Source: an uncultured Aquimarina sp. (lineage in GTDB: Bacteria > Bacteroidota > Bacteroidia > Flavobacteriales > Flavobacteriaceae). From it: a stretch of 64,000 nt of DNA. A program made the translations under genes and the position numbers. Below, piece by piece: positions 35,517 to 44,281 of this stretch. The DNA lies in contig CANMTP010000005.1 in assembly GCA_947500845.1 (NCBI GenBank), forward strand, positions 62,001-126,000, in the 5' to 3' direction. The notes beneath the pieces were generated by a model, which did no database searches, was not told the origin of the DNA, and saw nothing but the letters and a program-made list of their open reading frames with translations. Position 1 is the stretch's first letter; each line of letters begins with the position of its first letter.

Positions 35517-35936
35517 CTAATCTCTAAAACGTTCCCATTTTATGAGCATAAACTTATCACCAAGCTCAGTAACCACAACACCTGCTCCTGACAAATTGTT
35601 AACATTTTGAAAATAATTAGATAATTCTGAAGCGCTTAAAATTTTATAAGTAGGATGATAATTGGCGTTATAAGGTCTTTTTATGTTGTACTTTTTTACC
35701 CAGTTCATAATACTTACATGAGAAATGCCCAAAATTCGTTCTATTTCTCGATACGTTAACCCTTCTAAGTATAACTGTAACGCTTTATTAACATAGTAAT
35801 CGTCAATTTTTTTTCCAATCTTATTTACAGAAAAAAAATAACTACACGATTTACACTTAAATCGCTGTCTGTTATTCACTATTCCACTCTTTATATATTT
35901 AGCTGAACCGCAATTAGGGCATGTTTCAATTTCCAT
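35517..35936 (-). CDS. InsA-like zinc-ribbon/HTH protein, probable regulator
   Basis: A 139-residue protein with an N-terminal zinc ribbon (Cys6, Cys9, Cys28, Cys31; CPNCGS and KCKSC) and a helix-turn-helix at about 60-82 (TYREIERILGISHVSIMNWV), as in InsA of IS1. A unique C-terminal 50 residues (GAGVVVTELGDKFMLIKWE) follow. There is no InsB/DDE partner and no terminal repeats nearby, so it is not a working insertion sequence. It lies 112 bases upstream of the porin gene in the same direction and is best read as a domesticated transcription factor for the carboxylate operon (inference). Confidence 0.75.
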   Translation of the reverse strand: MEIETCPNCGSAKYIKSGIVNNRQRFKCKSCSYFFSVNKIGKKIDDYYVNKALQLYLEGLTYREIERILGISHVSIMNWVKKYNIKRPYNANYHPTYKILSASELSNYFQNVNNLSGAGVVVTELGDKFMLIKWERFRD

Positions 35937-36156
35937 GTATATGTATTTAGCATAAATATATTAATTTAGCAATAAAATTTTCAAGTAAATATTATTTTTT
36001 ATGAATAAATAACAAGTAAATTCTTAAAAATTTATTGTATTCATTGGTTTTAAGCTATACTAAAAACACTGTCCAAGACGTTTTCTTGTCATGAAATCTT
36101 GATATAATCCGATAGTTTTAGTAGCTTTTCCGCTTTAAAAAAATGATTACGCCCCC

Positions 36157-36516
36157 ATGAATAATAAAAAACTTACCCAATACGCTATTTATGCAGTTGC
36201 TGTTCTTTGTGCAGCTTTAATTAATGAACACATTATAAAATATGTCAAAAAACACATTGAACAAGATGGATATCTTTTGGTGATCATTGACATGGCTATT
36301 GTGGTACTCATATTCGCTCCTGCATTTGCCTTGGTAACCAAATACACTAAAAAACTCTCCCAAGCGTACTTAAAAACTTCAAAAAGATTCTCGAGCACTA
36401 GTAAAAATGGTACTCTTTTTGGTTTTACGGTTGCAATTTTTGTACTTTTTATTCTATATGCAAGTCTTAGACATAATATCAATGTAGTTGATGATCTTAA
36501 AAAACTAGTTCCTTAA
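36157..36516 (+). CDS. Three-helix membrane protein of unknown function
   Basis: A 119-residue protein with hydrophobic segments at about 9-26, 37-58 and 86-105 (FGFTVAIFVLFILYASL). It is the only plus-strand gene in this part of the window, convergent with the hydroxypyruvate-isomerase-like gene (4 bases between stops). An antisense frame over the same bases is less membrane-like. No family recognised. Confidence 0.6.
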   Translation: MNNKKLTQYAIYAVAVLCAALINEHIIKYVKKHIEQDGYLLVIIDMAIVVLIFAPAFALVTKYTKKLSQAYLKTSKRFSSTSKNGTLFGFTVAIFVLFILYASLRHNINVVDDLKKLVP

Positions 36517-36520
36517 ATTA

Positions 36521-37426
36521 TCAAACATCACAGATCGTAATACCTTCTTGTAAAGCTCTTAGTTTATTATCATAAGTTGGAATAAATTCCTGAGCCACAT
36601 ACCCTTTGAAACCTGTATCAACAATTGCCTTCATAATTGCAGGATAATTGAGCTCCTGATTGTCGTTTATTTCATTTCTCCCGGGAACACCTCCAGTATG
36701 GTAATGTGCAAAGTAATCCTTATACTTTCTAATGGTAGCGATAATATCGCCTTCCATAATCTGCATATGGTAGATATCATAAAGTAGTCTAAAATTTGGA
36801 GATCCAATCTTATCGACTAAAGCCACACCCCAAGGAGTGTGATCACATTGATAATCCTTATGATCTACTTTACTATTTAGCAATTCCATAATTAGAGTGA
36901 CGTCCTTTTTCTCTGCATGTTTTACTAATGGATACAATCCTTTTGCACATTGCTCCCATCCTTCTTCATCTGACATACCATTACGATTCCCAGAGAATAC
37001 AATAACTTGCTTTATCCCGGCGTGTGAAGCCTTGGAAACAAGTTCAAGATACTGTTGTTGCAATTTTTGATGATTCTTAGGATCATTAAATCCATGGGAG
37101 ATACTGGCAAAGGAATCGGTAGCCAATGAACACTTCAAACCTGAATCCTGAACAATTTTCCACTCCTCTGGTTTTAATAGATCTATTGCTTTCAACCCTA
37201 TCTCTTTTCCTTTTCGAGCGAATTCTTGCAATGGAATTTTTTGATAACACCATCTACATGCAGAATGATTAATATTACCTTTTAAGGTAACCATTGGTCT
37301 ATCGATAAATTTTTCTTTCTCATTTCTTAAATTGCTTGCTAAAATTTGCCCAGTCAAACTAAGGGCTCCAATTCCTACCGATACATCCCTTAATGCTTGT
37401 CTACGACTAATTTTCTTTGCTGCCAT
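36521..37426 (-). CDS. Hydroxypyruvate isomerase-like TIM-barrel protein, Tat-exported
   Basis: A 301-residue protein of the xylose-isomerase-like TIM-barrel family. The N terminus carries a twin-arginine signal (SRRQALRDVSVGIGALSLTG), so export through Tat is likely. The barrel shows the metal-binding segments LIMELLN, LLYDIYHMQI and YHTGGVPGRNE, characteristic of Hyi proteins, which interconvert hydroxypyruvate and tartronate semialdehyde. The Tat signal argues that the true substrate may be a periplasmic sugar derivative. A sugar kinase gene lies 67 bases upstream. Confidence 0.8.
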   Translation of the reverse strand: MAAKKISRRQALRDVSVGIGALSLTGQILASNLRNEKEKFIDRPMVTLKGNINHSACRWCYQKIPLQEFARKGKEIGLKAIDLLKPEEWKIVQDSGLKCSLATDSFASISHGFNDPKNHQKLQQQYLELVSKASHAGIKQVIVFSGNRNGMSDEEGWEQCAKGLYPLVKHAEKKDVTLIMELLNSKVDHKDYQCDHTPWGVALVDKIGSPNFRLLYDIYHMQIMEGDIIATIRKYKDYFAHYHTGGVPGRNEINDNQELNYPAIMKAIVDTGFKGYVAQEFIPTYDNKLRALQEGITICDV

Positions 37427-37493
37427 GTTGAAAATGATTATTTCATTGAATTAAATACACCATAATAAATATAACTCAATTCTAATAAACGCC

Positions 37494-38375
37494 TTAGTTA
37501 TCATTGATGAATTTTTGAACCTCCTCCAGAGTGAAATCAGGATTAGCTCCATTACTCCCTGCTACCATTGCACCAATGACGCAGGCATAATCAAGTGCCG
37601 CCTGGGGATTCCTTCCACTAAGCAATTCTGAAATCAAGGTAGCCAAAAAAGAATCGCCTGCTCCTACAGTATCCACAACTTTTACTTTATACCCCACATT
37701 GTAGTAAAAAGTATTGTTATAAAATAAAGTAGCTCCCTTTGCACCTTTAGTAATACAAATTTGATTTGTATCTGTATATTCAGAGATTGTTTTAACCTGG
37801 TCTTCAAGCACATTTTTAGCGATATCAAAATGAGTACAAATTTCCTCTAACTCTTCATCATTTAGTTTTATAAAATCAGCTTTTTGCATTAATTCTAAAA
37901 GAAGCGTTGCATTATAATTTGGCGGTCTAAGATTTATGTCTAATACTTTAAACCGGGCGCTATCTAATAGTTTGAGCAATGTATTTCTGGAAACTTCATT
38001 TCTACTAGCCAAACTTCCATAAATTATGGCATCAGACTGCTGCACTTCATTTGAGATCTTTTCAGAATACTCTATAAAATCCCAGGCGACGGGTCCGCTT
38101 ATTTCATAAGTAGCGGTATTTTCATGATCCAGTGTTACCAGAACTTCTCCGGTTTTATACTTCTTATCTACCTGAAAGGTATGCGTAGGTAACTCTCTAT
38201 CCTCTACATAGGCTTTGATATCGTTGCCCAAATCATCGTTTCCGATTTTAGTAATAATTGAAGAATCAACCCCTATACTTTTGAGTCGTAAAGCCACATT
38301 AAGTGGTGCTCCTCCTATTTTTTTATGTTCTGGAAATATATCCCAAAGTACTTCTCCGAAACAGGTGATTTTCAT
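37494..38375 (-). CDS. PfkB-family carbohydrate kinase (fructokinase-like)
   Basis: A 293-residue ribokinase-type enzyme. It begins CFGEVLWDIFPEHKKIGGAP, the FrcK/fructokinase-like opening with the substrate-binding GGAPLN, and has the catalytic anion hole VVDTVGAGDSFLA near residue 240. It transfers phosphate from ATP to a sugar, probably fructose or a related ketose. It is transcribed toward the TIM-barrel gene and may share its promoter. Confidence 0.82.
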   Translation of the reverse strand: MKITCFGEVLWDIFPEHKKIGGAPLNVALRLKSIGVDSSIITKIGNDDLGNDIKAYVEDRELPTHTFQVDKKYKTGEVLVTLDHENTATYEISGPVAWDFIEYSEKISNEVQQSDAIIYGSLASRNEVSRNTLLKLLDSARFKVLDINLRPPNYNATLLLELMQKADFIKLNDEELEEICTHFDIAKNVLEDQVKTISEYTDTNQICITKGAKGATLFYNNTFYYNVGYKVKVVDTVGAGDSFLATLISELLSGRNPQAALDYACVIGAMVAGSNGANPDFTLEEVQKFINDN

Positions 38376-38479
38376 TTTTGTGATTCTTTATGATAAATAT
38401 AGGTTTTTATGTGTAAATAGCTTTAGCGTTATTCCTAACCTCTTGGTGAACTATTTTGAACTTTTATTTTTCCTCACCC

Positions 38480-38503
38480 AGAACTGCCAAAAATGGCAGT
38501 TCT
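38480..38503. terminator. Perfect 10-bp hairpin
   Basis: AGAACTGCCA and TGGCAGTTCT are perfect inverted arms around AAAA. The hairpin has no long T-run, so it resembles a dispersed palindromic repeat of Flavobacteriia more than a Rho-independent terminator. It lies about 105 bases upstream of the kinase start. Confidence 0.35.
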
Positions 38504-38858
38504 GACCTCTCCAAAGGAAAGGTAAACCTGAAACTCCAGAGCAGAGCCTCCAAAAATTTCTTAGAATAAAAAAACATCCTATTTATTGTATCTCAAAACT
38601 TCATAATGAAATTTTAATGCATAATCCAAGATTAAAAAAATAAGGTAACCTTCCTCCAAAATACCTTAGGCTACTTCAATTGTACTAAAAATATATATCG
38701 GGACTGTAAACAGCATTCAGGTGCAACCGTTTATGCTCACAGAAATCCAGAGGGCATTCAAGTTGTACAGAAATACCTGCCAGGTTTTCTGAGAGGATTT
38801 CCAGTTTACCATAATAATTCTAAATACTATAAGTTTCGTACGGTTGACAAAAAACAAT

Positions 38859-38885
38859 CCCCAGCGGTTAACAACTCCGCTGAGG
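38859..38885. terminator. GC-rich hairpin in the argH-kinase spacer
   Basis: CAGCGG (38862-38867) pairs with CCGCTG (38877-38882) around a nine-base loop, extendable on both sides past one mismatch (CCC and AGG). No T-run follows on either strand. It is GC-rich compared with the surroundings and may be a remnant of an RNA or mobile element. Confidence 0.3.
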
Positions 38886-38931
38886 ATCTAGGCTGAAGCC
38901 AAAAAAATTAAACTAACTCAACTTACACTCA

Positions 38932-38955
38932 ATTAAACTTGCTTCAGCTTTTCTT
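38932..38955 (-). repeat. Duplicate of the argH 3' end
   Basis: Twenty-four bases here are identical to 39063-39086, the last codons and stop of argH (reading EEKLKQV on the minus strand), and the similarity fades after that. The copy lies 130 bases downstream of the gene. It is probably a scar of a local duplication or insertion that rebuilt the argH end. Confidence 0.7.
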
Positions 38956-39063
38956 AGATATTTTTAAATTTCCAGCTTCTTTTTGACTGATCCCGCAACG
39001 AGTTCGGGATTTAATTCGGCTATTTACTTTCAATTCGCTTTCGCTCCTGAAAGCAAAGTCTCA

Positions 39064-40341
39064 TTAAACTTGCTTCAGCTTTTCTTCTATATTTTCAAGA
39101 CATAGATTATTAATACTTCCTATGTGACTGTGCTTTGTGTTTTTTTCGGGTTTATAATTCGAATTTTCGATATCCTTTCCAATTTTTAAGTAGGCATCTC
39201 TAAACGACATCCCATTCATCACCAGAGTATTCAAAGTGTCTACACTGAACAAATAATCATACTTTTCATCTTCTAAAATATTTTCGTTTACTGTAACATT
39301 TTTTAGCGCGTACATTGCCATTTCTAAAGACGCTTTCAAATCCTGGATAGCAGATACGATACCTTCTTTAAGTAATTGTAAATCTCTATGGTAGCCGCTT
39401 GGTAAGTTGTTGGTCAATAAAGTAAGTTCATATGGTAGTGCTTGAATCTTATTACATTTTGCTCTAATTAATTCGAAAACATCCGGATTTTTTTTATGCG
39501 GCATAATACTCGATCCCGTGGTAAACTCTGATGGAATACTCATAAAGTCAAAATTCTGACTCATATACAAACAAACATCCATGGCCAACTTTGAGAGTGT
39601 ACCAGCAACACTACTCATTGCAAAAGCAGTAGATTTTTCAGATTTCCCCCGACTCATCTGTGCTGCAACTACATTATATTTTAAAGTTTTGAAACCTAGT
39701 TCTTTTGTAGTAAATTCTCGATCTATTGGAAAAGAACTACCATATCCTGCTGCACTGCCCAATGGATTCTGATCTACAACTTCTAAAGCTGCATTCACAA
39801 AATATAAATCATCTATGAAGCTTTCTGCATAGGCTGAAAACCACAAACCAAATGATGATGGCATTGCAATTTGCAAATGCGTATAGCCTGGTAATAAAAC
39901 GTCTTTGTATTTCTTTGCTGAAATTAATAAATCTTTTGACAAATCTTTGACTAAGGATTTAATCTGGTATAATTCGTCTTTCAAATACAAATGCATCGCG
40001 ACTAGCACCTGGTCATTGCGCGATCTAGCCGTATGAATACGTTTGCCTGCATCCCCAATTCTTTTGGTCAACTCAAATTCGATTTTTGAATGAACATCTT
40101 CGAACTTATCTTCAATGATAAACGTGCCGTTTTCAATTTCGTTCTTCAAGTTGCTCAATTCTTTCTTAATACTTGATATATCTTCATTAGAAAGAAGGTT
40201 TATTTTATGTAGCATTAATGCATGCGCTAATGTCGCTTTCACATCGTACTTAGCAAGTACCAAATCCAATTGCCTGTCTTTACCTACGGTAAACATGTCT
40301 ATCTTTTGATCGGTTGGTAAACCTTTATCCCAAAGTTTCAT
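39064..40341 (-). CDS. argH: Argininosuccinate lyase
   Basis: A 425-residue member of the fumarase/aspartase superfamily. The signature GSSIMPHKKNPD (residues 276-287) contains the flexible catalytic loop. Other active-site segments are HTARSRNDQV and LPGYTHLQIAMP. It splits argininosuccinate into arginine and fumarate, the last step of arginine synthesis. It is the final gene of the arg/pro cluster, 29 bases after the deacylase gene. Slightly shorter than E. coli ArgH (457). Confidence 0.95.
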   Translation of the reverse strand: MKLWDKGLPTDQKIDMFTVGKDRQLDLVLAKYDVKATLAHALMLHKINLLSNEDISSIKKELSNLKNEIENGTFIIEDKFEDVHSKIEFELTKRIGDAGKRIHTARSRNDQVLVAMHLYLKDELYQIKSLVKDLSKDLLISAKKYKDVLLPGYTHLQIAMPSSFGLWFSAYAESFIDDLYFVNAALEVVDQNPLGSAAGYGSSFPIDREFTTKELGFKTLKYNVVAAQMSRGKSEKSTAFAMSSVAGTLSKLAMDVCLYMSQNFDFMSIPSEFTTGSSIMPHKKNPDVFELIRAKCNKIQALPYELTLLTNNLPSGYHRDLQLLKEGIVSAIQDLKASLEMAMYALKNVTVNENILEDEKYDYLFSVDTLNTLVMNGMSFRDAYLKIGKDIENSNYKPEKNTKHSHIGSINNLCLENIEEKLKQV

Positions 40342-40370
40342 TATCTTATTATTTATTATCTATTTATACT

Positions 40371-41435
40371 TCAAACTATTCCTTCTAAAATCTTTATATA
40401 CAATACTATTCCTTCTTTAATCTCATTAATATAAATAAACTCATTTGCCGAGTGTGATCTGATAGAATCCCCAGGTCCCAGTTTTAAAGAGGGGCAACTT
40501 AAAACCGATTGATCAGATAATGTTGGTGAACCGTAAGTGGTTCTGCCCAGGTCCACTCCTGATTTTACAATAGGATGTTCTACCGGAATAGAAGAAGAGC
40601 CTAAATCCAAGGATCTTGGTTTTACATTAACATTTTTGGGCATTGCTTTCTTGACTATTTCTAATACCTCTTCATTTTTATATTTATCATTGACCCTTAT
40701 ATCTACGACCAGATCACAATGTGAAGGGATAACATTATGCTGATTTCCTGCATTCACCTGGGTTATGGTCATTTTTACCTCACCTAGAGTGTCTGATTCT
40801 TTTTTAAATTGATAATTTTTAAACCATTCTATAATATCTAGTGCATTATATATCGAATTATCGTCATTTGGGTGTGCAGCATGACTTGATGTTCCATTTA
40901 CTGAAACGTCTAATACTAAGAGTCCTTTTTCTGCCACGGCTAATTGCATTAAAGTAGGCTCACCTACAATTGCAAATTCGATATTTTCAAAATATTTTAA
41001 TACACTTTTTAATCCTAGTGGACCGCTATTCTCTTCTTCTGCTGAAGCAACAATTACAAAATTGTACTTTAAGTCTTCTTGATGATAAAAATGGGTAAAT
41101 GTTGCCATGAGTGAAACTAAGCAGCCTCCTGCATCATTACTTCCCAAACCAAATAATTTACCATCTTGTACAAAAGCTTTAAAAGGATCATTGGTGTAAT
41201 TGCCGTTTGGTTTTACAGTATCGTGATGAGAATTTAATAAAATAGTGGGTTTGGATTCATGAAAATGTTTGTTGTAGGCCCATATATTATTATTCTCCCT
41301 CTTAAAAGGAATTGCGTATTGCTTAAACCAATTCTCGATCAGCTGCGCCGTTTTGTCCTCTTGTGATGAAAAAGATGGTGTCTCAATCAGTCGTTGTAAA
41401 AGCCCAATAGCTTTATTTGTAAGTTGTTCTATCAT
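40371..41435 (-). CDS. argE: M20 deacylase, probable acetyl/succinyl-citrulline or -ornithine deacylase
   Basis: A 354-residue M20-family metallopeptidase. Metal ligands are visible in LLNSHHDTVKPNG, NDAGG and ASAEEENSGP (catalytic Glu). It follows argB and precedes argH. Because this cluster uses an N-acylornithine carbamoyltransferase, the acyl group is most probably removed at the citrulline stage rather than from ornithine. Acetyl or succinyl cannot be decided here. Two bases separate it from argB. Confidence 0.85.
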   Translation of the reverse strand: MIEQLTNKAIGLLQRLIETPSFSSQEDKTAQLIENWFKQYAIPFKRENNNIWAYNKHFHESKPTILLNSHHDTVKPNGNYTNDPFKAFVQDGKLFGLGSNDAGGCLVSLMATFTHFYHQEDLKYNFVIVASAEEENSGPLGLKSVLKYFENIEFAIVGEPTLMQLAVAEKGLLVLDVSVNGTSSHAAHPNDDNSIYNALDIIEWFKNYQFKKESDTLGEVKMTITQVNAGNQHNVIPSHCDLVVDIRVNDKYKNEEVLEIVKKAMPKNVNVKPRSLDLGSSSIPVEHPIVKSGVDLGRTTYGSPTLSDQSVLSCPSLKLGPGDSIRSHSANEFIYINEIKEGIVLYIKILEGIV

Positions 41436-41437
41436 TT

Positions 41438-42220
41438 TTATAAACTCAACGTTGTATGTTTGGTGGTTTGATCTTTAATAAATTCTGCATTTGCGATATG
41501 TACTTCACTTACTTTTTTTTGTAGTGCGTCAAAACAATTCTGGAGCTTCGGAAGCATGCCGTCTGCGATTATTTTGGCCTCAATCAATCTGTTATATTTT
41601 TCTAAATTAATGTGTTCTATTACAGAATCTTTATCATCTATGTCTTCTAAAACTCCTTTAAGTTCAAAACAATAGAATAGAGAAACTTCATAATGGCCTC
41701 CCATTGCTGAGGCAATTTCAGAAGCTATAGTATCTGCATTGGTGTTCAATAATTGTCCGTTACCATCATGAGTTACTGCACAAAACACCGGGGTTATTCC
41801 CAACTCCAAAAACTCTTTTATGGTATCAGCATTTACATTGATCACGTCACCTACATATCCATAATCAATAAACTGTACTGGTCTTTTTTCTGCCAAAATC
41901 ACATTAGCATCTGATCCCGTAAGACCTAAGGCATTACAATTGTGTTTTTGTAAACTCGCTACTATTTTCTTATTCAACAACCCGGCATAAGTCTTTACTA
42001 CTATTTCAAGATTCTCTACTGAAGTTATTCTTCGTCCATCGATCATTTCTGTCCTTACCCCCAACCTCTTAGCGAGATTTGTAGCAGATTTCCCTCCGCC
42101 ATGCACCAGAATTTTTGGTTGTTTAATTTTAGCGAAATCAGATAAGAAAGAATTCAAGGAATCTTGATTTTCTATTATATTTCCTCCTATTTTGGCTACT
42201 AATAATTTTCTTTTCTTCAT
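41438..42220 (-). CDS. argB: N-acylglutamate kinase
   Basis: A 260-residue amino-acid kinase with KIGGNIIENQ, the phosphate-binding HGGGKSATNLAKRLG and a nucleotide region with LTGSDANVILAEKR. It phosphorylates N-acetylglutamate (or N-succinylglutamate in this pathway variant). It lacks the N-terminal extension of arginine-sensitive kinases (inference). A degraded copy of its 5' end lies about 100 bases upstream. Confidence 0.93.
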   Translation of the reverse strand: MKKRKLLVAKIGGNIIENQDSLNSFLSDFAKIKQPKILVHGGGKSATNLAKRLGVRTEMIDGRRITSVENLEIVVKTYAGLLNKKIVASLQKHNCNALGLTGSDANVILAEKRPVQFIDYGYVGDVINVNADTIKEFLELGITPVFCAVTHDGNGQLLNTNADTIASEIASAMGGHYEVSLFYCFELKGVLEDIDDKDSVIEHINLEKYNRLIEAKIIADGMLPKLQNCFDALQKKVSEVHIANAEFIKDQTTKHTTLSL

Positions 42221-42530
42221 AAAACTGAACTATAAATTCATAATGCCAACCCGCCAGCTGGCCCATTCACTAAAAATGTCTTGCAGACATTTTCTTAACG
42301 TTCGGTCCTCCCCTATTTTGGCTACTAATATTTGTTGTTGTTTCATTTCTTTCTAAATTACCCCCTCATCTTAAGAGCATGTTTTAAAATTCAAAAACCA
42401 GATCATTACGAAAAATTTTAATTTTGAAGTAATCTGTTGATCAATAACTTAAATTGAACAGATTCCTTCGTTTCACTCGGAATGACGATTCTTAGACAGT
42501 TTCATTGTTGATAAATAGATATTTACGTTA
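42221..42530 (-). other. argB-argF' spacer with duplicate of argB start
   Basis: A 310-base gap inside an otherwise tight operon. Bases 42307-42345 repeat the start of argB: CTATTTTGGCTACTAATA is identical at 42313-42330 and 42187-42204, and the copy translates as MKQQQILVAKIGE against the real MKKRKLLVAKIGG. After that the copy is destroyed. The rest holds dispersed-repeat-like palindromic pieces (GAATGACGATTC-type) and no gene. Confidence 0.7.
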
Positions 42531-43475
42531 TTATTTACTTTCCAATATTTTCTTCAATACAAGCTGGGCAGCATATGTTCTATTATTTGCTTGCTCTATA
42601 ACTATTGAATTTTCCTTATCAAGTACTACATCATCAACAACAACATTTCTTCTAACCGGCAAACAATGCATAAACTTTGCATTATTGGTTTGCTGCATTT
42701 TTTCTTCAGTAATTTTCCAACTTTTATCCTCACTCACTTTACCGTAATCTTCATAGGAACTCCAATTTTTTACGTATATAAAATCCGCGTCCTTAAATGC
42801 ATTTTTCTGGTTGTAATCAATAGACACTCCTTTCGTAATTTCACTGGCTAACTCAAATCCAACAGGGTGAGTAATTACGAAATCTGCTTCCATACGTTGC
42901 ATCATCTCTACAAAAGAATTAGCAACGGCCTGGGGTAAAGCTTTAGGATGCGGTGCCCATGATAATACAACCTTTGGTTTATTTTTCTTTTTATGTTCGA
43001 TAATTGTTATGGCATCGGTTAATGCCTGCAAAGGATGGCCTGTAGCGCTTTCCATATTAATAACCGGTATAGTAGCATACTTTATGAAGCTTTGTAATAC
43101 TTTTTCGTTATAATCGTCTTCTCTGTTTTTTAATTTTGCAAAAGCACGAATTGCCAATACATCGCAGTATTGAGAAACGACCTGAGCCGCTTCTTTTACA
43201 TGCTCTGAGTTTCCCTGGTCCATGACTGCACCATCATCATATTCTAGTGACCATCCTTCGCCTGTAAAATTCATTACAATCACATTCATTCCAAGATTCG
43301 TAGCTGCTTTCTGGGTACTTAAACGCGTACGAAGGCTAGGGTTAAAAAAAAGAAGTCCAATTGTTTTATCTGTACCCAATGTTTTATTTGCTAATGGATT
43401 TTTCTTCAATTCAATTGCCTCATTAACCCAGTTTTCTATAGAATCTATATCTTTTATGGAAAAATAATTCTTCAT
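42531..43475 (-). CDS. argF': N-acylornithine carbamoyltransferase (probably N-succinylornithine type)
   Basis: A 314-residue carbamoyltransferase. The carbamoyl-phosphate loop is FFNPSLRTRLST and the C-terminal HCLPVRRN segment is intact. It shares the layout of Bacteroides SOTCase and Xanthomonas AOTCase rather than of ordinary ornithine transcarbamylase. The residue that distinguishes these two (Glu in AOTCase, Pro in SOTCase) is Ser90 here (QGNSEHVKE); non-Glu residues at this site favour succinylornithine in published mutants. It overlaps proB by four bases. Confidence 0.88.
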   Translation of the reverse strand: MKNYFSIKDIDSIENWVNEAIELKKNPLANKTLGTDKTIGLLFFNPSLRTRLSTQKAATNLGMNVIVMNFTGEGWSLEYDDGAVMDQGNSEHVKEAAQVVSQYCDVLAIRAFAKLKNREDDYNEKVLQSFIKYATIPVINMESATGHPLQALTDAITIIEHKKKNKPKVVLSWAPHPKALPQAVANSFVEMMQRMEADFVITHPVGFELASEITKGVSIDYNQKNAFKDADFIYVKNWSSYEDYGKVSEDKSWKITEEKMQQTNNAKFMHCLPVRRNVVVDDVVLDKENSIVIEQANNRTYAAQLVLKKILESK

Positions 43476-44281
43476 TTTAAGTTTATTTTCTCTTTTTTAT
43501 TTTCTCTACTAATTCTTGTAAATGAAATTTTATTTTCAATTGCTTTTATCAAAAAATTATCTGTAAGTCCGTTTACAATCCAAGTCTCTATTGCTTCCTT
43601 TTGTGCTATTTGAGCTGCTTCAATCTTTGATTTCATTCCGCCGGTACCATGAGAAGAAATTAAAGGCGCTACTTCATTTTCAAGCAATTTAATATCTGCT
43701 ACTTCCTGAATAGTCTGATACGTATCATTCTCTACAGATTCTTTGGTACAAATTCCATCTGTATTTGTGGCAATTACCAGTAAATCTACATGTAATAATG
43801 CTGCTGTTAGGCCAGCTAACTTATCATTATCCCCAAATTGAATTTCGTCTGTAGCCACCGTATCATTTTCGTTTATAATGGGTATGTAATTATTGGCAAC
43901 CAGCACATTAATAGTATTTACGATATTCTTTTTAGATTGCTCTCTTTCAAAATCAGAATATGAGAGTAAACACTGTGAGGTTAATAAACCAAGATCTCTG
44001 AAGCTTTCTTGAAATATTCTCATCAAATGAGGCTGACCAATAGATGCGAGTGCCTGTTTTACATTAATTTCTTTTCCAGTACTTTCTAAATTAACAAACT
44101 GCTTTGCGACAGCTATGGCTCCTGAACTAACAATGACAAAATCATAAATATCTTGTAGCGCCACTATTTGTCTACCAATATCTTCGATCTTACCCCTAGA
44201 GATCTGGTCGGTTCCCTTTGTCAGGGTGTTAGATCCTATCTTTAGAACAATCCTTTTCTTATCTGATTTGCCCGTCGCCAT
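43472..44281 (-). CDS. proB: Glutamate 5-kinase, short form
   Basis: A 269-residue amino-acid kinase (VLKIGSNTLTKG, IVSSGAIAVAK, INENDTVATDE, THGTGGMKSKIEAA-like). It lacks the C-terminal PUA domain of E. coli ProB (367 residues), a common short form. It makes gamma-glutamyl phosphate, the first step of proline synthesis, for ProA encoded just upstream with a 23-base overlap. Confidence 0.92.
   Translation of the reverse strand: MATGKSDKKRIVLKIGSNTLTKGTDQISRGKIEDIGRQIVALQDIYDFVIVSSGAIAVAKQFVNLESTGKEINVKQALASIGQPHLMRIFQESFRDLGLLTSQCLLSYSDFEREQSKKNIVNTINVLVANNYIPIINENDTVATDEIQFGDNDKLAGLTAALLHVDLLVIATNTDGICTKESVENDTYQTIQEVADIKLLENEVAPLISSHGTGGMKSKIEAAQIAQKEAIETWIVNGLTDNFLIKAIENKISFTRISRENKKEKINLK

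Larger units (their letters stand above)
38376..39063. other. 688-bp intergenic region with hairpins and a gene fragment
   Basis: The region between argH and the kinase gene contains a hairpin at 38480, a second at 38859 and a copy of the argH 3' end at 38932, listed separately. Bases 38690-38895 hold a frame of about 65 codons without a start (HRNPEGIQVVQKYLPGF...), whose source I do not recognise. The upstream part must carry the kinase promoter. Confidence 0.5.

Noticed and set aside
35517..35936. Complete IS1-type insertion sequence
   Set aside because: No InsB/DDE gene, terminal inverted repeats or target duplication can be seen around it.
38690..38895. Frame with HRNPEGIQVVQKYLPG in the argH-kinase spacer
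   Set aside because: No start codon and no recognised homologue; may be a fragment but cannot be supported.
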